Assembly: GCA_002309995.1 (NCBI GenBank)
Contig: DBYB01000046.1
Coordinates: 4,190 to 18,457, forward strand
Source: Bacteroidales bacterium UBA1197
GTDB taxonomy: Bacteria; Bacteroidota; Bacteroidia; Bacteroidales; UBA932
DNA: 14,268 bases
Direction of reading: 5' to 3'
The notes under the pieces: generated by a model
What the model was told of the DNA's origin: nothing
Seen by the model: the letters and a program-made list of their open reading frames with translations, nothing else
The model's database searches: none
In this document: positions 1 to 8,279 of the stretch, piece after piece
Position numbering within the stretch: the first letter of the stretch is position 1
How the letters are laid out: each line of letters begins with the position of its first letter
Translations under genes and position numbers: made by a program

Positions 1-302
1 GGCTTGCGCGACTCGCGCCTGTAGGACTCGCGCCTGGCGCCCACGAATTCAATCTCGTCGCCGTGATACCTGAGCATCGCGGTGCCGAAACTGGGGAAGT
101 ACGACACGTTGCTGCGGCACTTCTCCCCTACGGCCCGGGCGAATTCGATTCCGCTGCCCTCCACTACGACGTCGATGTCGCAGCACTCGCGGCCGAGCAG
201 GCAGTCACGTACGTAACCGCCTATCACGAAAGCCTTTACGCCCCTTTCCGCAGCGGTGTCGCTGATTATGCGGAAGATGGGACGGGCAAGGAACTGGGGC
301 AT
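1..302 (-). CDS. CCA tRNA nucleotidyltransferase / poly(A) polymerase family, N-terminal part (partial)
   Basis: This is the N-terminal end of a class II nucleotidyltransferase of the CCA-adding/poly(A) polymerase family, which adds or repairs the 3' CCA of tRNAs in the cytoplasm; the gene runs off the left edge. About 100 residues are visible. They contain the motif IGGYVRD (residues 27-33), the metal-binding D42-I-D44 pair in the CCDIDVVVEG stretch, and a conserved SYRRESRK stretch at the end. A need for CCA addition fits the tRNA-Asp gene in this window, which does not encode CCA. I chose the ATG at 302 because it overlaps the previous stop by one base (TGATG); an in-frame ATG at 314 adds four residues and is equally possible. 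No ribosome binding site is seen, as is common in this phylum. The gene follows an HsdR-N-like gene and is probably translated from the same mRNA. The family is certain from the motifs; CCA addition rather than poly(A) polymerase activity is inferred. Confidence 0.9.
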   Translation of the reverse strand, partial: MPQFLARPIFRIISDTAAERGVKAFVIGGYVRDCLLGRECCDIDVVVEGSGIEFARAVGEKCRSNVSYFPSFGTAMLRYHGDEIEFVGARRESYRRESRK

Positions 303-709
303 CAGCGTAGGCATAGCATCTTATCGTAAGCGGGAAGTTCACTCAAGGGTTCGAATCCGTCGCCGGAGCGGCGGTAGGCGTAGGTGGCTTTGCCGTTGGT
401 CAGTATCAGGCAGCTGACGTTCAGCACCTGGTTGTATCGCATCGCCTGCGCGGCCACGGCGGCATCGAGCGCCACGTCCGGCCGCTTGCATTCCACCACC
501 GTCAGCGGCGCTCCGGCTCTGTCGTACACCAATATGTCGGCCCGCCAGTTCTTGGCCCCCAGCTTCATGGAGACCTCGCTCATCATCAGGTGACGGGGCA
601 CGCCGCAGGAGTTCAGCAGCACGCCTATGAACCACTGGCGTACCGTCTCCTCCGGCGTTGCGGCCACGTCCTTGCGGCGCAGCGGGTCGAACAGGGTATC
701 AGTTGACAT
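302..709 (-). CDS. Stand-alone HsdR N-terminal-like (PD-(D/E)XK fold) protein, 135 aa
   Basis: A small protein resembling only the nuclease domain found at the N-terminus of type I restriction R subunits (HSDR_N family). The nuclease-type signature is complete: E45 in MSEVSMKLG, D58 in WRADILVYD, then E73-x-K75 in VVECKRP, followed by Q88-x3-Y92 (QAMRY), the QxxxY motif known from HsdR/RecB-like nucleases. There is no helicase domain and no methylase or specificity subunit nearby, so it is not part of a restriction system here. Similar orphan domains occur in Bacteroidota beside housekeeping genes, and their role is unknown to me. The start at 709 lies 11 bp inside the preceding phosphoesterase gene, and the stop overlaps the CCA-transferase start, so translation is probably coupled on both sides. 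It could be a DNA or RNA nuclease or a non-catalytic nucleic-acid-binding module. The fold call is firm and the function is open. Confidence 0.85.
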   Translation of the reverse strand: MSTDTLFDPLRRKDVAATPEETVRQWFIGVLLNSCGVPRHLMMSEVSMKLGAKNWRADILVYDRAGAPLTVVECKRPDVALDAAVAAQAMRYNQVLNVSCLILTNGKATYAYRRSGDGFEPLSELPAYDKMLCLR

Positions 710-3700
710 TACCGAGCTTGATGTAATCGGGATACCAGCAGTCGGTGGATATCACGTCTTCGCAGGAGTACACCCTGCCGTACGGGTCGGTCGCCTCCAC
801 CCTCACGCTCGCGTTCTCATTCTTGAGCGTGTAGGTGTACATATGGAACATACTGGTATAGTACGAGGTGCCGGTGCGGCCGCGGCCCTTCACGCCGATA
901 TGGTAGCCGATAGCCCACCAGTCCTGGCTGGAAGCCGTGGATACGGCATAAGTGGAGCCTGCAGTGACGCTGTCCCAGGTCTGCCTGCTGTAGGAGACGA
1001 GCGAGGCGGTACCGCTGAGTGTGCCGTTCTCATAGACCTTCACAGTCCAGCGGCTGTCGCCGTTGAACACGTTGATCATCAGCTTCTTGCTGTCGTGCGG
1101 CCACTGGAAGTATGCATATTGACCGCCGGTCTTGAGGTTGCCGCGGTAGATACGCATCTGGTAGTCGCGGGTGTTCATATGGGTGTTCTGGCCGATGAAA
1201 TACTCGTCCACCATCGAGGTGCCGCTGAAGCGATATACGGTGTAGCCGTTGGGCGTGCCGTCGCCTTCGATGTTGCTCCACCACCACTGTCCGCAGACGG
1301 CCGCGTGGATGTGCTCGGATACGCCGGTAGAGTTGACATTGGCCTGATAACGCTTATAGTGCGTGTGGCCCGAGAATATCTTCGCCCTGGTATAAGCCTT
1401 CATGAGGGTGAGCACGTCGCCTACGTGTTCGTTGCTTGTGACGCCACGGATCGGAATATGCACGCAAAGCACCACCATATTGGACTTGGGCACGTTGGCG
1501 AGGTCTTTCTGGAGCCAGGTGTACTGGTCGTCGGTGAATCCGCCGTGGTACGAGGAGGCGTCGGTAGTACTGTCGAAGATGATGTCGCGCATACACACGA
1601 AGTGCACTTTGCCGCGGTTGAAGGAATAGTTCACCGGGCCGAAGGCATCCTCGAACTTGCGCTGCGCCTTGAGGTACACCGTACTGCTGGTGGCATCCGT
1701 CTTGATGGGGTTGCTGCTGTTGTAGAAGAAGGTGTAGTCGTGGTTGCCCATAGTCTGGAACACCGGCATATTCACCTTGCTGAAATGGCTCCTCATCGTG
1801 CTCATTCCGGAATTGGAGTTGCGCGAACCCTCGGAATATACAATATCGCCCAGGGTGATTCCGTAGCACGGAACGTTCTGCGCAGCAATCTGCGTGTTGA
1901 TTGCAGGGACGGCCTCGGCGAGGAAGCGGTCGGTATCCGCGATGGTCTGCGGGCTGCGCTTCGCGTAATGGGCCTGAGGATCGGCCATCGCGAAGATTGC
2001 GAACTCGTTCTCCACCGCCTGGCGCGTGAGCGTAAAGTCGTATTGGGTGGACGGATACTCGTAGCGGGTGAAGAAGTCGGGCCTGCCGTCGGATTTCTTC
2101 GTGACGGCGGCATCGGAAGGCAGGGATACGTAAATGTACCAGGTGTCTTCGCTCGTAGTGAGGGTGTATTTGCCCTGGGCGTCCGTCACGGCTACGCGGA
2201 AGCCGTCGCTCACGGTTACGCCGGAGGCGGGCTTGCCATCGGTGTACTTCACGGTGCCTTCTGCATAATAGAGCGATGCAGGAGCCTCAGTATCGCAGTA
2301 GGCATAGACCACGTGCGTTGATGACGCGTACGAGGTACCCGTCAGGAAGTCGGTGAAGTTGGAGGTATTGAGCGTGACACCCTTGCCGGCGACAGTAACC
2401 ATGCCGCGCACCTCGATAGGTTCGGCCTCGGTGCCGAGAACCACATTCTTGGTGGTTTCCTTATTATACGTACCGAGCACCATTCCCACTCCGGAACGGT
2501 CGCTGGCGTCGCTGGAGATGGAGCACAGCACCTTGCAGGCCGCACTGGAAGTAAGGTCGACTCCGCCGTGGCAGCCGATGAGGCCGCCCAGGCCGAACAG
2601 CGTGACCTTGGAAACGACATCTCCGGTGTTGGTGCAGGCATAGAGGGCGTGATCCTGAGAGTGGAATGCCGCTATACCGGCGGCCTGCGAACCGCTATTT
2701 GCCGATGCGATGTAGATGCGGCCGCTGTTGGAGCAATGGTCCAGACTGCCGGTGCCGCCCATTACGCCGCCGACGCGCACCTTGCCCTGGCCGGCCATAG
2801 TGAGGGATCCGGCGTTGGTACAGCCTGAGACCACGTTGGAGACGCCCGCCTTCTCACCGTTGGGCCATCCGACTATACCTCCGATGGGCGAATTGGATTT
2901 GGAAGCATCCAGATGGATGTCGATGTCGCCCTCGTTCGCACAGTCGGTGATGCTGGTGTGGTCGTTGAAATCCTGATAGTTGGCCGTCTCGTGGAAGCTG
3001 CCGCCGCTGATGCCGCCGACGTCGAAGATATAGTTGTTGGCTGAATAGGCCGAGCCGTCGGTAGTGGTTGCCGTGACGGAGATGCTGCCGGTATTGCGGC
3101 AGGAGGAGATGTTGCCGTAAGGAGAACCTGCCACGCCGCCAATCTGGCAGCGCTGGTAAATCTCCGTGGCGCTGTTGATGGCGTCGTTGACGTAAGTAAC
3201 TGCACCGCCGTTGACGCACTCAGTGGCGCTGAAGCCTGCTGATGCGGCACCAACGATACCTCCCAGGTTGGACGCAGATGAGGCGATGGCACCGAGCGCC
3301 GTCATTCCGCTGCCATACTTGGCGCTGAGGCTGACCGCTCCCGTATTGGAGCAACCGGTCAGCGCGGCCTCGCTGTATCCGGCGATTCCGCCAATGGCAA
3401 CAGCCTTTACGGAAGACGAACCGGCGAAGCTCACGGCCGCCTCGTTCGAGCAATTCTCGATGGGGCCGAAGGCATATGCAGAGATGCTTCCGAGCACTAT
3501 GGGATCGGAGACTGCTGCGGAAGCCGTAACGGACACGGCGACCTTGCTGGTAACGTTGGAGATGCTACTGTAACTGCGGACGGCAAGCGCTGCGGTTTCG
3601 AGAGTCGTGGTCTTGATGGAACCCGCAAGGACCATATTGGACACGCTGCCGTTGCAGGTGGCGAACAGGGGCTTGCTGATACCTGATACGGTATGGCCGA

Positions 3701-4547
3701 GGCCGTTGAGGCTTCCGCCGAAGCCGGTGGCCGTAACTGAGTTGGACGGCAGGGCAATATCGTTCAGGAGTATGTAATTCCCGGTATTGGATGCCGTTGC
3801 AGCCTTGAGGAAGGCCGCCATCCCGGATGCGTCACTGATGGGGATGACTTCGTTTTCGAGAGGCAGGGAGCCGAGTTTGGAGATGTGGCTCCTGGTCACC
3901 TTTATATCATTGTCGGTATGCTTCAGGTACCACTTTCCGGAGGCCTTGCTGAGAACGGTAAGGCCGTCGTAAGTGCCGGGAAGCAGCGCCGCATCGTATG
4001 TCCCTGCGGTACCGGGCAGATTAACCTTGACTACATCGTGACCGCCGGGCATCAGCTGCAGTTCGGTAACACCTGCGGGAACGGTAAAGCGCAGCAGGCC
4101 CACCATATTGCGGAAGCTCAGCGAGCTGCCTTTGCTTGCAGAGGCGCGCATAACGAACGCGTTCGGGTCTGCACCGTGTGCATTGGCCGTCTGCTCGGTG
4201 GGAATGACCATATTGAGTATGCCGCTCTCAAGAGTCGCTGCTGAATAGGGATATACGGCTGTGAGCGAAGTTGCAGTTGCAGCCACTTCGCCGCTGAACG
4301 ACGCGGATTTGGTACCGGCTCCGGAAACCAGGACGAATTCCCTCAGGGCTTTGCCATCGTAAATGGCAATCCTGTCGTTCTCCTCCCAGAGCGTCTTGGT
4401 GCCGTCGAGACGGACCTTGCTGCCCTGATCGTCAAAACCGGCCGACACGGTCAGCGGCTCAAGTATTTCAGAATCAAGTTCAATCGGTTCTGCAGTGCAG
4501 GCAATGACGCCCAGCAGCACCGCAGCGTATATCAGAATTCGTTTCAT
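699..4547 (-). CDS. Large modular lipoprotein: fimbrillin-like N-terminus, GLUG-like repeats, calcineurin-like phosphoesterase
   Basis: A 1282-residue exported lipoprotein. Residues 1-17 are a signal peptide ending in lipobox VIAC (C17). Residues 30-230 look like a fimbrillin-type (Mfa-like) beta domain (WEENDRIAIYDG at 54-65). Residues 255-660 form a repeat region beginning with a GLUG-like FGGSLNGLGHTVSGI and containing eight C-x-N units, each after a GGI/GGV-type strand (C366, C399, C444, C483, C536, C576, C605, C638); a beta-solenoid is likely. Residues 757-845 resemble a MetallophosN/prealbumin-like domain. The phosphoesterase follows, with metal ligands D856, D901 (GDIVY), N935/H936 (GNHD), H1030 and H1061/H1063 (GHTH); a C-terminal beta domain fits MetallophosC. 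The catalytic set is intact, so it is probably an active phosphatase or phosphodiesterase, anchored in the envelope and perhaps surface exposed. The substrate is unknown. It starts 21 nt after the uvrA stop with its own -7 box, and its 3' end overlaps the HsdR-N-like gene. Confidence 0.88.
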   Translation of the reverse strand: MKRILIYAAVLLGVIACTAEPIELDSEILEPLTVSAGFDDQGSKVRLDGTKTLWEENDRIAIYDGKALREFVLVSGAGTKSASFSGEVAATATSLTAVYPYSAATLESGILNMVIPTEQTANAHGADPNAFVMRASASKGSSLSFRNMVGLLRFTVPAGVTELQLMPGGHDVVKVNLPGTAGTYDAALLPGTYDGLTVLSKASGKWYLKHTDNDIKVTRSHISKLGSLPLENEVIPISDASGMAAFLKAATASNTGNYILLNDIALPSNSVTATGFGGSLNGLGHTVSGISKPLFATCNGSVSNMVLAGSIKTTTLETAALAVRSYSSISNVTSKVAVSVTASAAVSDPIVLGSISAYAFGPIENCSNEAAVSFAGSSSVKAVAIGGIAGYSEAALTGCSNTGAVSLSAKYGSGMTALGAIASSASNLGGIVGAASAGFSATECVNGGAVTYVNDAINSATEIYQRCQIGGVAGSPYGNISSCRNTGSISVTATTTDGSAYSANNYIFDVGGISGGSFHETANYQDFNDHTSITDCANEGDIDIHLDASKSNSPIGGIVGWPNGEKAGVSNVVSGCTNAGSLTMAGQGKVRVGGVMGGTGSLDHCSNSGRIYIASANSGSQAAGIAAFHSQDHALYACTNTGDVVSKVTLFGLGGLIGCHGGVDLTSSAACKVLCSISSDASDRSGVGMVLGTYNKETTKNVVLGTEAEPIEVRGMVTVAGKGVTLNTSNFTDFLTGTSYASSTHVVYAYCDTEAPASLYYAEGTVKYTDGKPASGVTVSDGFRVAVTDAQGKYTLTTSEDTWYIYVSLPSDAAVTKKSDGRPDFFTRYEYPSTQYDFTLTRQAVENEFAIFAMADPQAHYAKRSPQTIADTDRFLAEAVPAINTQIAAQNVPCYGITLGDIVYSEGSRNSNSGMSTMRSHFSKVNMPVFQTMGNHDYTFFYNSSNPIKTDATSSTVYLKAQRKFEDAFGPVNYSFNRGKVHFVCMRDIIFDSTTDASSYHGGFTDDQYTWLQKDLANVPKSNMVVLCVHIPIRGVTSNEHVGDVLTLMKAYTRAKIFSGHTHYKRYQANVNSTGVSEHIHAAVCGQWWWSNIEGDGTPNGYTVYRFSGTSMVDEYFIGQNTHMNTRDYQMRIYRGNLKTGGQYAYFQWPHDSKKLMINVFNGDSRWTVKVYENGTLSGTASLVSYSRQTWDSVTAGSTYAVSTASSQDWWAIGYHIGVKGRGRTGTSYYTSMFHMYTYTLKNENASVRVEATDPYGRVYSCEDVISTDCWYPDYIKLGNVN

Positions 4548-4553
4548 ATCCTA

Positions 4554-4561
4554 CAAATATA
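4554..4561 (-). promoter_or_regulatory. Bacteroidota -7 promoter box TATATTTG before the phosphoesterase lipoprotein
   Basis: On the minus strand TATATTTG matches the Bacteroidota -7 consensus TAnnTTTG and ends 6 nt before the ATG at 4547. No clear TTG lies 19-20 bp upstream. The transcript would start only a few bases before the ATG, or at it, so the mRNA is expected to be nearly leaderless. The box lies within the 21 nt between the uvrA stop and this gene. Confidence 0.5.
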
Positions 4562-4568
4562 ATCTTTT

Positions 4569-7355
4569 TTAGAGATATTTGGCAGTATAAGTATCGGCGG
4601 ATTTCAACTGTTCCGGAGTGCCCTCGAAGACTACCCGCCCGCCTTCGTCACCGGCATCGGGACCAAGGTCGATTATCCAGTCGGCGCTGCGTATCACGTC
4701 GGGGTTATGCTCCACCACCACCAGGGAATGGCCGGCATCCAGCAGCGCGTCGAAGCTCTTAAGCAGCTTCTCCACGTCGTAGAAATGCAGGCCGGTAGTA
4801 GGTTCGTCGAAGATGAAGAGTATGCGCTCAGACTTCTTGTTACGCCTACTAAGGCTAAGGAAGTAAGCGAGTTTGATACGCTGACTTTCACCTCCGCTCA
4901 AGGTGCTGCTGCTCTGGCCCAGACGTATGTATCCGAGGCCCACGTCGAGCAGCGGCCGGAGACGCTCGACCACTTCGCGCGCCTCCGGATCGTCATCCTC
5001 GGCGAAGAAATCGGAGGCCTCGCGCACGCTCATTTTCAGGATGTCGTCGATATTCTTGCCACGGTAGCGGACCTCCAGAACGTCGGGCTTGAAACGCTTG
5101 CCGCCGCACTCGTCGCACACCATTGTGACGTCTGCCATAAACTGCATCTCAATCTTCACCACGCCCTCGCCCTGGCACTCGGGGCAGCGCCCGCCTTCCG
5201 CATTGAAGCTGAAGTAGTTGGGGCCGAATCCGTTAATCTTGGCGTACTGCTGCCGTGCGAGGAGTTCGCGTATCGGGTCGTATGCTTTGAGGTAAGTTAC
5301 GGCGTTGGAGCGGCTGCTGCGGCCTATGGGATTCTGGTCCACGTACTCCACGCGGTCGATGCGGTCGAGGTTGCCGGCGAGCCCGCGGAATACGCCCGGG
5401 AGGTCGCCGGAGTCCGTGAGCCTGCGCTGCAGGGCCGGATACAGTATGTCGCCTACGAGGCTCGACTTGCCGGAGCCGCTTACGCCAGTGACGACCGTGA
5501 GCACGCCGAGCGGAATGCGCACGTCGATGTCTTTAAGGTTGTGCTCGTGGGCGCCCTCCACCGTGATGCTGTACTCCCAGGGGCGCCGCGTGCGCACGTA
5601 GCGGTGCCGGCGGCCGTCAAGGTACTGCAGGGTGAGCGACTCCTCCAGCTGGGCGTTGGTATAGTTGCCGGGATAGCCTTCGAAGATGACGCGGCCGCCG
5701 AACTCCCCTGCCCGCGGACCCATATCGATGAGCCAGTCGGCGGAGCGGATGATTTCTTCATCGTGCTCCACCACTATGACCGTGTTGCCAAGATCGCGCA
5801 GGCGCTTGAGCACTTTGATAAGACGCTCGGTATCACGGGGATGCAGACCGATGCTCGGTTCGTCAAGTATATACATTGAGCCAACGAGGCTGGAGCCGAT
5901 GGCCGTAACCAGGTTGATGCGCTGGCTCTCGCCGCCGGAAAGGGTGTTGCAGGCGCGGTTGAGGGTAAGATAGCCCAGGCCAACGTCATCTATGCACTTG
6001 AGGCGGGAGATGATTTCTGACCTTGGTTCGGCGGCGACCTGCGCCTCGGACTCAGTGAGTTGCAGTTCCTGCATGAACTGCAGCAGGTCGCGCACGTTCA
6101 TTGCCAGGAGTTCGGCAATGGTCTTGCCGCCCACGCGGACGTACAGGGCCTCTTTCCTTAGGCGCGAGCCCTTGCAGGCCTGGCAGGTCGCGCGTCCGCT
6201 GAAACGGCTCAGCATGAACTTGAACTGTATCTTGTAGCGCTGGGTCTCCACCCATTCGAAGAATTCGTTGATGCCGACGATGGCGTTGTCGGCGTCACGT
6301 CCGGCTCTGGAGTTCCAGAGCACATCCTTCTCTGCCTCCGTGAGTTCGCAATAGGGCTTGAATACATCAATACCGTACTGCGGGGCCAGTTGCACGAGAT
6401 GCTCGCGGAACCAGCCCATCTTGTCGCCGCGCCAGCAGGCTATGGCGCCGTCGTAGACGGATTTCGTCTTGTCGGGGACGACGAGGTCTTCGCTGATGCC
6501 GATTATCTTGCCGAGGCCGCCGCACACGGGACAGGCGCCCAGCGGGCTGTTGAAGCTGAAGAGATAATCGTCGGGCTCCAGGAACTTTATACCGTCGAGC
6601 TCGAAGCGGCTGGAGAACTGCTTCTGTATGCCTGCTGCCGTAGCCACCGCCATTATCCCGTCGCCGCGGGAGAAGGCGTCGTTGATGCTGGAGAGCAGGC
6701 GCTGGCGGTCTTCCAGCGTGCTGAATCGGTCTATCAGCAACCAGGCCTCCTGCGGCTCCTCCTGCGATTTAAGGATATCTTCAATCTTTGCAGGACGGCC
6801 GTCCGCCCAGAGGCGGTTGTAACCGTCTTCCTTGAGTTGAAGGAGGAGCTCCGTGCGGTCGGTACGGCCGGCCCAGCCGAGGTTTGCCAGGATGAAGTGG
6901 GGCTCGGGGAGGGAGCCTGCCGTGCCGGTTCCAGCGGATTCGGACTCCAGCCAGCGGAGCACGTCGGCCGGGCCTTCCTTGCGGACTTCTCCGCCGCTTA
7001 CGGGGCTGTAAGTGCGGCCGATACGGGCGAAGATGAGCCTCAGGTAATCATATACTTCCGTAGTAGTGGCTACGGTGGAGCGGGGGTTCTTGACGTTGAC
7101 CTTCTGCTCAATCGCGATTGCCGGAGGGATGTCTTCGATGCCGTCAACGTCGGGCTTGTTCATCCTGCCCAGGAACTGGCGGGCGTAGGAGCTGAGGCTC
7201 TCGGCGAAGCGCCGCTGGCCCTCGGCAAAAAGGGTGTCGAACGCCAGGCTGGACTTGCCGCTGCCGGAAATGCCGGTAATCACCACCAGCTTGCCGCGCG
7301 GGATCTCCAGCGTGACGTCCTTCAGGTTGTTTACCCTTGCGCCCTTTATCAACAT
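4569..7355 (-). CDS. uvrA: UvrA, excinuclease ABC subunit A
   Basis: UvrA is the damage-recognition ATPase of nucleotide excision repair; it dimerises, scans DNA with UvrB and is released before UvrC incision. The 928-residue protein has the full tandem-ABC layout: Walker A GISGSGKSS (28-36), the UvrB-interaction insertion after about residue 115, signature LSGGE (472-476), Walker B ILDEPS (496-501), second Walker A GVSGSGKSS (624-632), the second zinc module C724-x2-C727-x19-C747-x2-C750, second LSGGE (819-823) and Walker B FDEPT (849-853). The first zinc module is incomplete: C275-x2-C278 is present, but where Escherichia coli has the upstream CxxC this protein has E252 and G255. That looks like a lineage trait, since the first module is known to be dispensable in E. 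coli. Start chosen at 7355, where MLIKGARVNNL matches the family N-terminus and a -7 box lies just upstream. Many Bacteroidota carry two UvrA proteins, so this could be either paralogue. No terminator is seen before the next gene. Confidence 0.95.
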   Translation of the reverse strand: MLIKGARVNNLKDVTLEIPRGKLVVITGISGSGKSSLAFDTLFAEGQRRFAESLSSYARQFLGRMNKPDVDGIEDIPPAIAIEQKVNVKNPRSTVATTTEVYDYLRLIFARIGRTYSPVSGGEVRKEGPADVLRWLESESAGTGTAGSLPEPHFILANLGWAGRTDRTELLLQLKEDGYNRLWADGRPAKIEDILKSQEEPQEAWLLIDRFSTLEDRQRLLSSINDAFSRGDGIMAVATAAGIQKQFSSRFELDGIKFLEPDDYLFSFNSPLGACPVCGGLGKIIGISEDLVVPDKTKSVYDGAIACWRGDKMGWFREHLVQLAPQYGIDVFKPYCELTEAEKDVLWNSRAGRDADNAIVGINEFFEWVETQRYKIQFKFMLSRFSGRATCQACKGSRLRKEALYVRVGGKTIAELLAMNVRDLLQFMQELQLTESEAQVAAEPRSEIISRLKCIDDVGLGYLTLNRACNTLSGGESQRINLVTAIGSSLVGSMYILDEPSIGLHPRDTERLIKVLKRLRDLGNTVIVVEHDEEIIRSADWLIDMGPRAGEFGGRVIFEGYPGNYTNAQLEESLTLQYLDGRRHRYVRTRRPWEYSITVEGAHEHNLKDIDVRIPLGVLTVVTGVSGSGKSSLVGDILYPALQRRLTDSGDLPGVFRGLAGNLDRIDRVEYVDQNPIGRSSRSNAVTYLKAYDPIRELLARQQYAKINGFGPNYFSFNAEGGRCPECQGEGVVKIEMQFMADVTMVCDECGGKRFKPDVLEVRYRGKNIDDILKMSVREASDFFAEDDDPEAREVVERLRPLLDVGLGYIRLGQSSSTLSGGESQRIKLAYFLSLSRRNKKSERILFIFDEPTTGLHFYDVEKLLKSFDALLDAGHSLVVVEHNPDVIRSADWIIDLGPDAGDEGGRVVFEGTPEQLKSADTYTAKYL

Positions 7356-7361
7356 AACTTA

Positions 7362-7369
7362 CAAATATA
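7362..7369 (-). promoter_or_regulatory. Bacteroidota -7 promoter box TATATTTG before uvrA
   Basis: TATATTTG on the minus strand fits TAnnTTTG and ends 6 nt before the uvrA ATG, the same box at the same distance as at the phosphoesterase gene. No convincing -33 TTG is visible. A start site three or four bases past the box would give an almost leaderless uvrA mRNA. No SOS-type operator palindrome is evident between the terminator at 7401 and the ATG. Confidence 0.5.
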
Positions 7370-7400
7370 CTTATTTTCGCTGACACTGGGAGCCGCACGC

Positions 7401-7434
7401 AAAAAAAGAGGCCGACCTTTTCAGGCCGGCCTCT
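7401..7434 (-). terminator. Rho-independent terminator of the lipoprotein/barrel operon
   Basis: On the minus strand the hairpin AGAGGCCGGCC - TGAAAA - GGTCGGCCTCT has 11 paired positions (one G-U) and is followed directly by a run of T. It lies 22 nt after the stop of the outer-membrane barrel gene and insulates uvrA from read-through. Confidence 0.93.
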
Positions 7435-7455
7435 ATATTATAGTTTCAAACGAGA

Positions 7456-8253
7456 CTAGAAGTTCCAGCCAAGCTTGAGACCGCAGTCGAAGAGGAAGTT
7501 CTCGACGTGACCGTTGATCTTTCCATCCTGCACCTCAGCGAAGTAAGGGATGCAGTCGAAGCGACCGTCGATGGCGTTGGCCTCAGGCTTCTTGTCCATC
7601 AGGAAGTTGACACCACCGTAAATGGAGGCCTGAAGGTGACGGCCAAGCTTGCAACCGAGAGCGGCCTGACCGCCGGCTGCGAGGTGCCACTGGGCGTCGA
7701 AAGCCTTGGCGGAAGCCTTGGATCCGAGGTCGAGGACAGTCTCAGTGCGGACAACGCCGGCCTGGGGACCGAGCTCGAGGCTAAGAGCTGACTTCTTGTT
7801 GAAGAGGCCGATGAGGTTGAGGCTGGGACGCAGGACAAGGCTCATAGCCTTGGTTGCGGCCTGCATATCAGCATAAGATACTGCGGTTGCGGTAGGGGCA
7901 GTCTTCGTGGTATAACGTGCGCCGGTTGCGGGCTCGTACCAGAGATCCTTGCAGCAATCCTGTGCGATGGTGTTCACATTACCGTTGCTAAAAGCAAGGG
8001 CGATGGAGAAAGCGGGAGAGAAGCGATAGCCAAGTTCTGCACCGTAGTCGATGCCGAGTTTGGCAGTACGGCTTCCTGCGAAGCTCCTGAAGGTACCTAC
8101 ACCGAACTCAGGGCCACCGTTCACAGCTATGAACAAGCCGGAGGTGGGAGCGTTCTTGGCCTTCTTGGACTGATAGGTCTTATTCTGTGCAGAGACGGGC
8201 AGAACGGCTGCCACGCTTGCAAGTATGCAAAGGGTAATGATAATTTTCTTCAT
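7456..8253 (-). CDS. Outer-membrane beta-barrel protein, porin-like, 265 aa
   Basis: A secreted protein with a Sec signal peptide (residues 1-22, ending PVSA before Q23). The mature part has alternating hydrophobic/polar strands rich in Gly and aromatics (for example GLFIAVNGGPEF at 39-50 and ASIYGGVNFLM near 205) and ends in LKLGWNF with a terminal Phe, the usual signal for insertion by the BAM complex. Size and pattern suggest an 8-10 stranded barrel of the OmpA/OmpW-like or outer_membrane_beta-barrel group. No peptidoglycan-binding OmpA domain is present. It contains several Cys residues, including a CC pair near residue 100, which may form a periplasmic or surface disulfide. It begins 26 nt after the lipoprotein gene with no promoter between, so the two are likely co-transcribed and ended by the terminator at 7401-7434. 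The specific role is unknown. Confidence 0.8.
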   Translation of the reverse strand: MKKIIITLCILASVAAVLPVSAQNKTYQSKKAKNAPTSGLFIAVNGGPEFGVGTFRSFAGSRTAKLGIDYGAELGYRFSPAFSIALAFSNGNVNTIAQDCCKDLWYEPATGARYTTKTAPTATAVSYADMQAATKAMSLVLRPSLNLIGLFNKKSALSLELGPQAGVVRTETVLDLGSKASAKAFDAQWHLAAGGQAALGCKLGRHLQASIYGGVNFLMDKKPEANAIDGRFDCIPYFAEVQDGKINGHVENFLFDCGLKLGWNF

Positions 8254-8279
8254 GATCTTATCAGCTTTATGACTTAAAA

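Noticed and set aside
10..36. Two copies of GACTCGCGCCTG, 15 bp apart
   Set aside because: They encode the repeated Arg-Arg-Glu-Ser of a conserved CCA-transferase stretch, so protein constraint explains them.
627..2321. Long open frame of 564 codons on the plus strand
   Set aside because: It lies wholly antisense to the phosphoesterase lipoprotein, whose domains and active-site motifs are clear; the antisense protein shows no domain and is the usual by-product of GC-rich codon choice.
2620..3455. Periodic signal in the phosphoesterase gene, considered as a DNA repeat or CRISPR-like array
   Set aside because: The periodicity is in the protein (C-x-N units of varying spacing); the DNA units diverge and there are no uniform repeats or spacers.
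4707..5879. Plus-strand open frame of 390 codons inside uvrA
   Set aside because: Antisense shadow of a conserved uvrA; the same applies to 6390-7478, which also runs across the terminator and promoter region.
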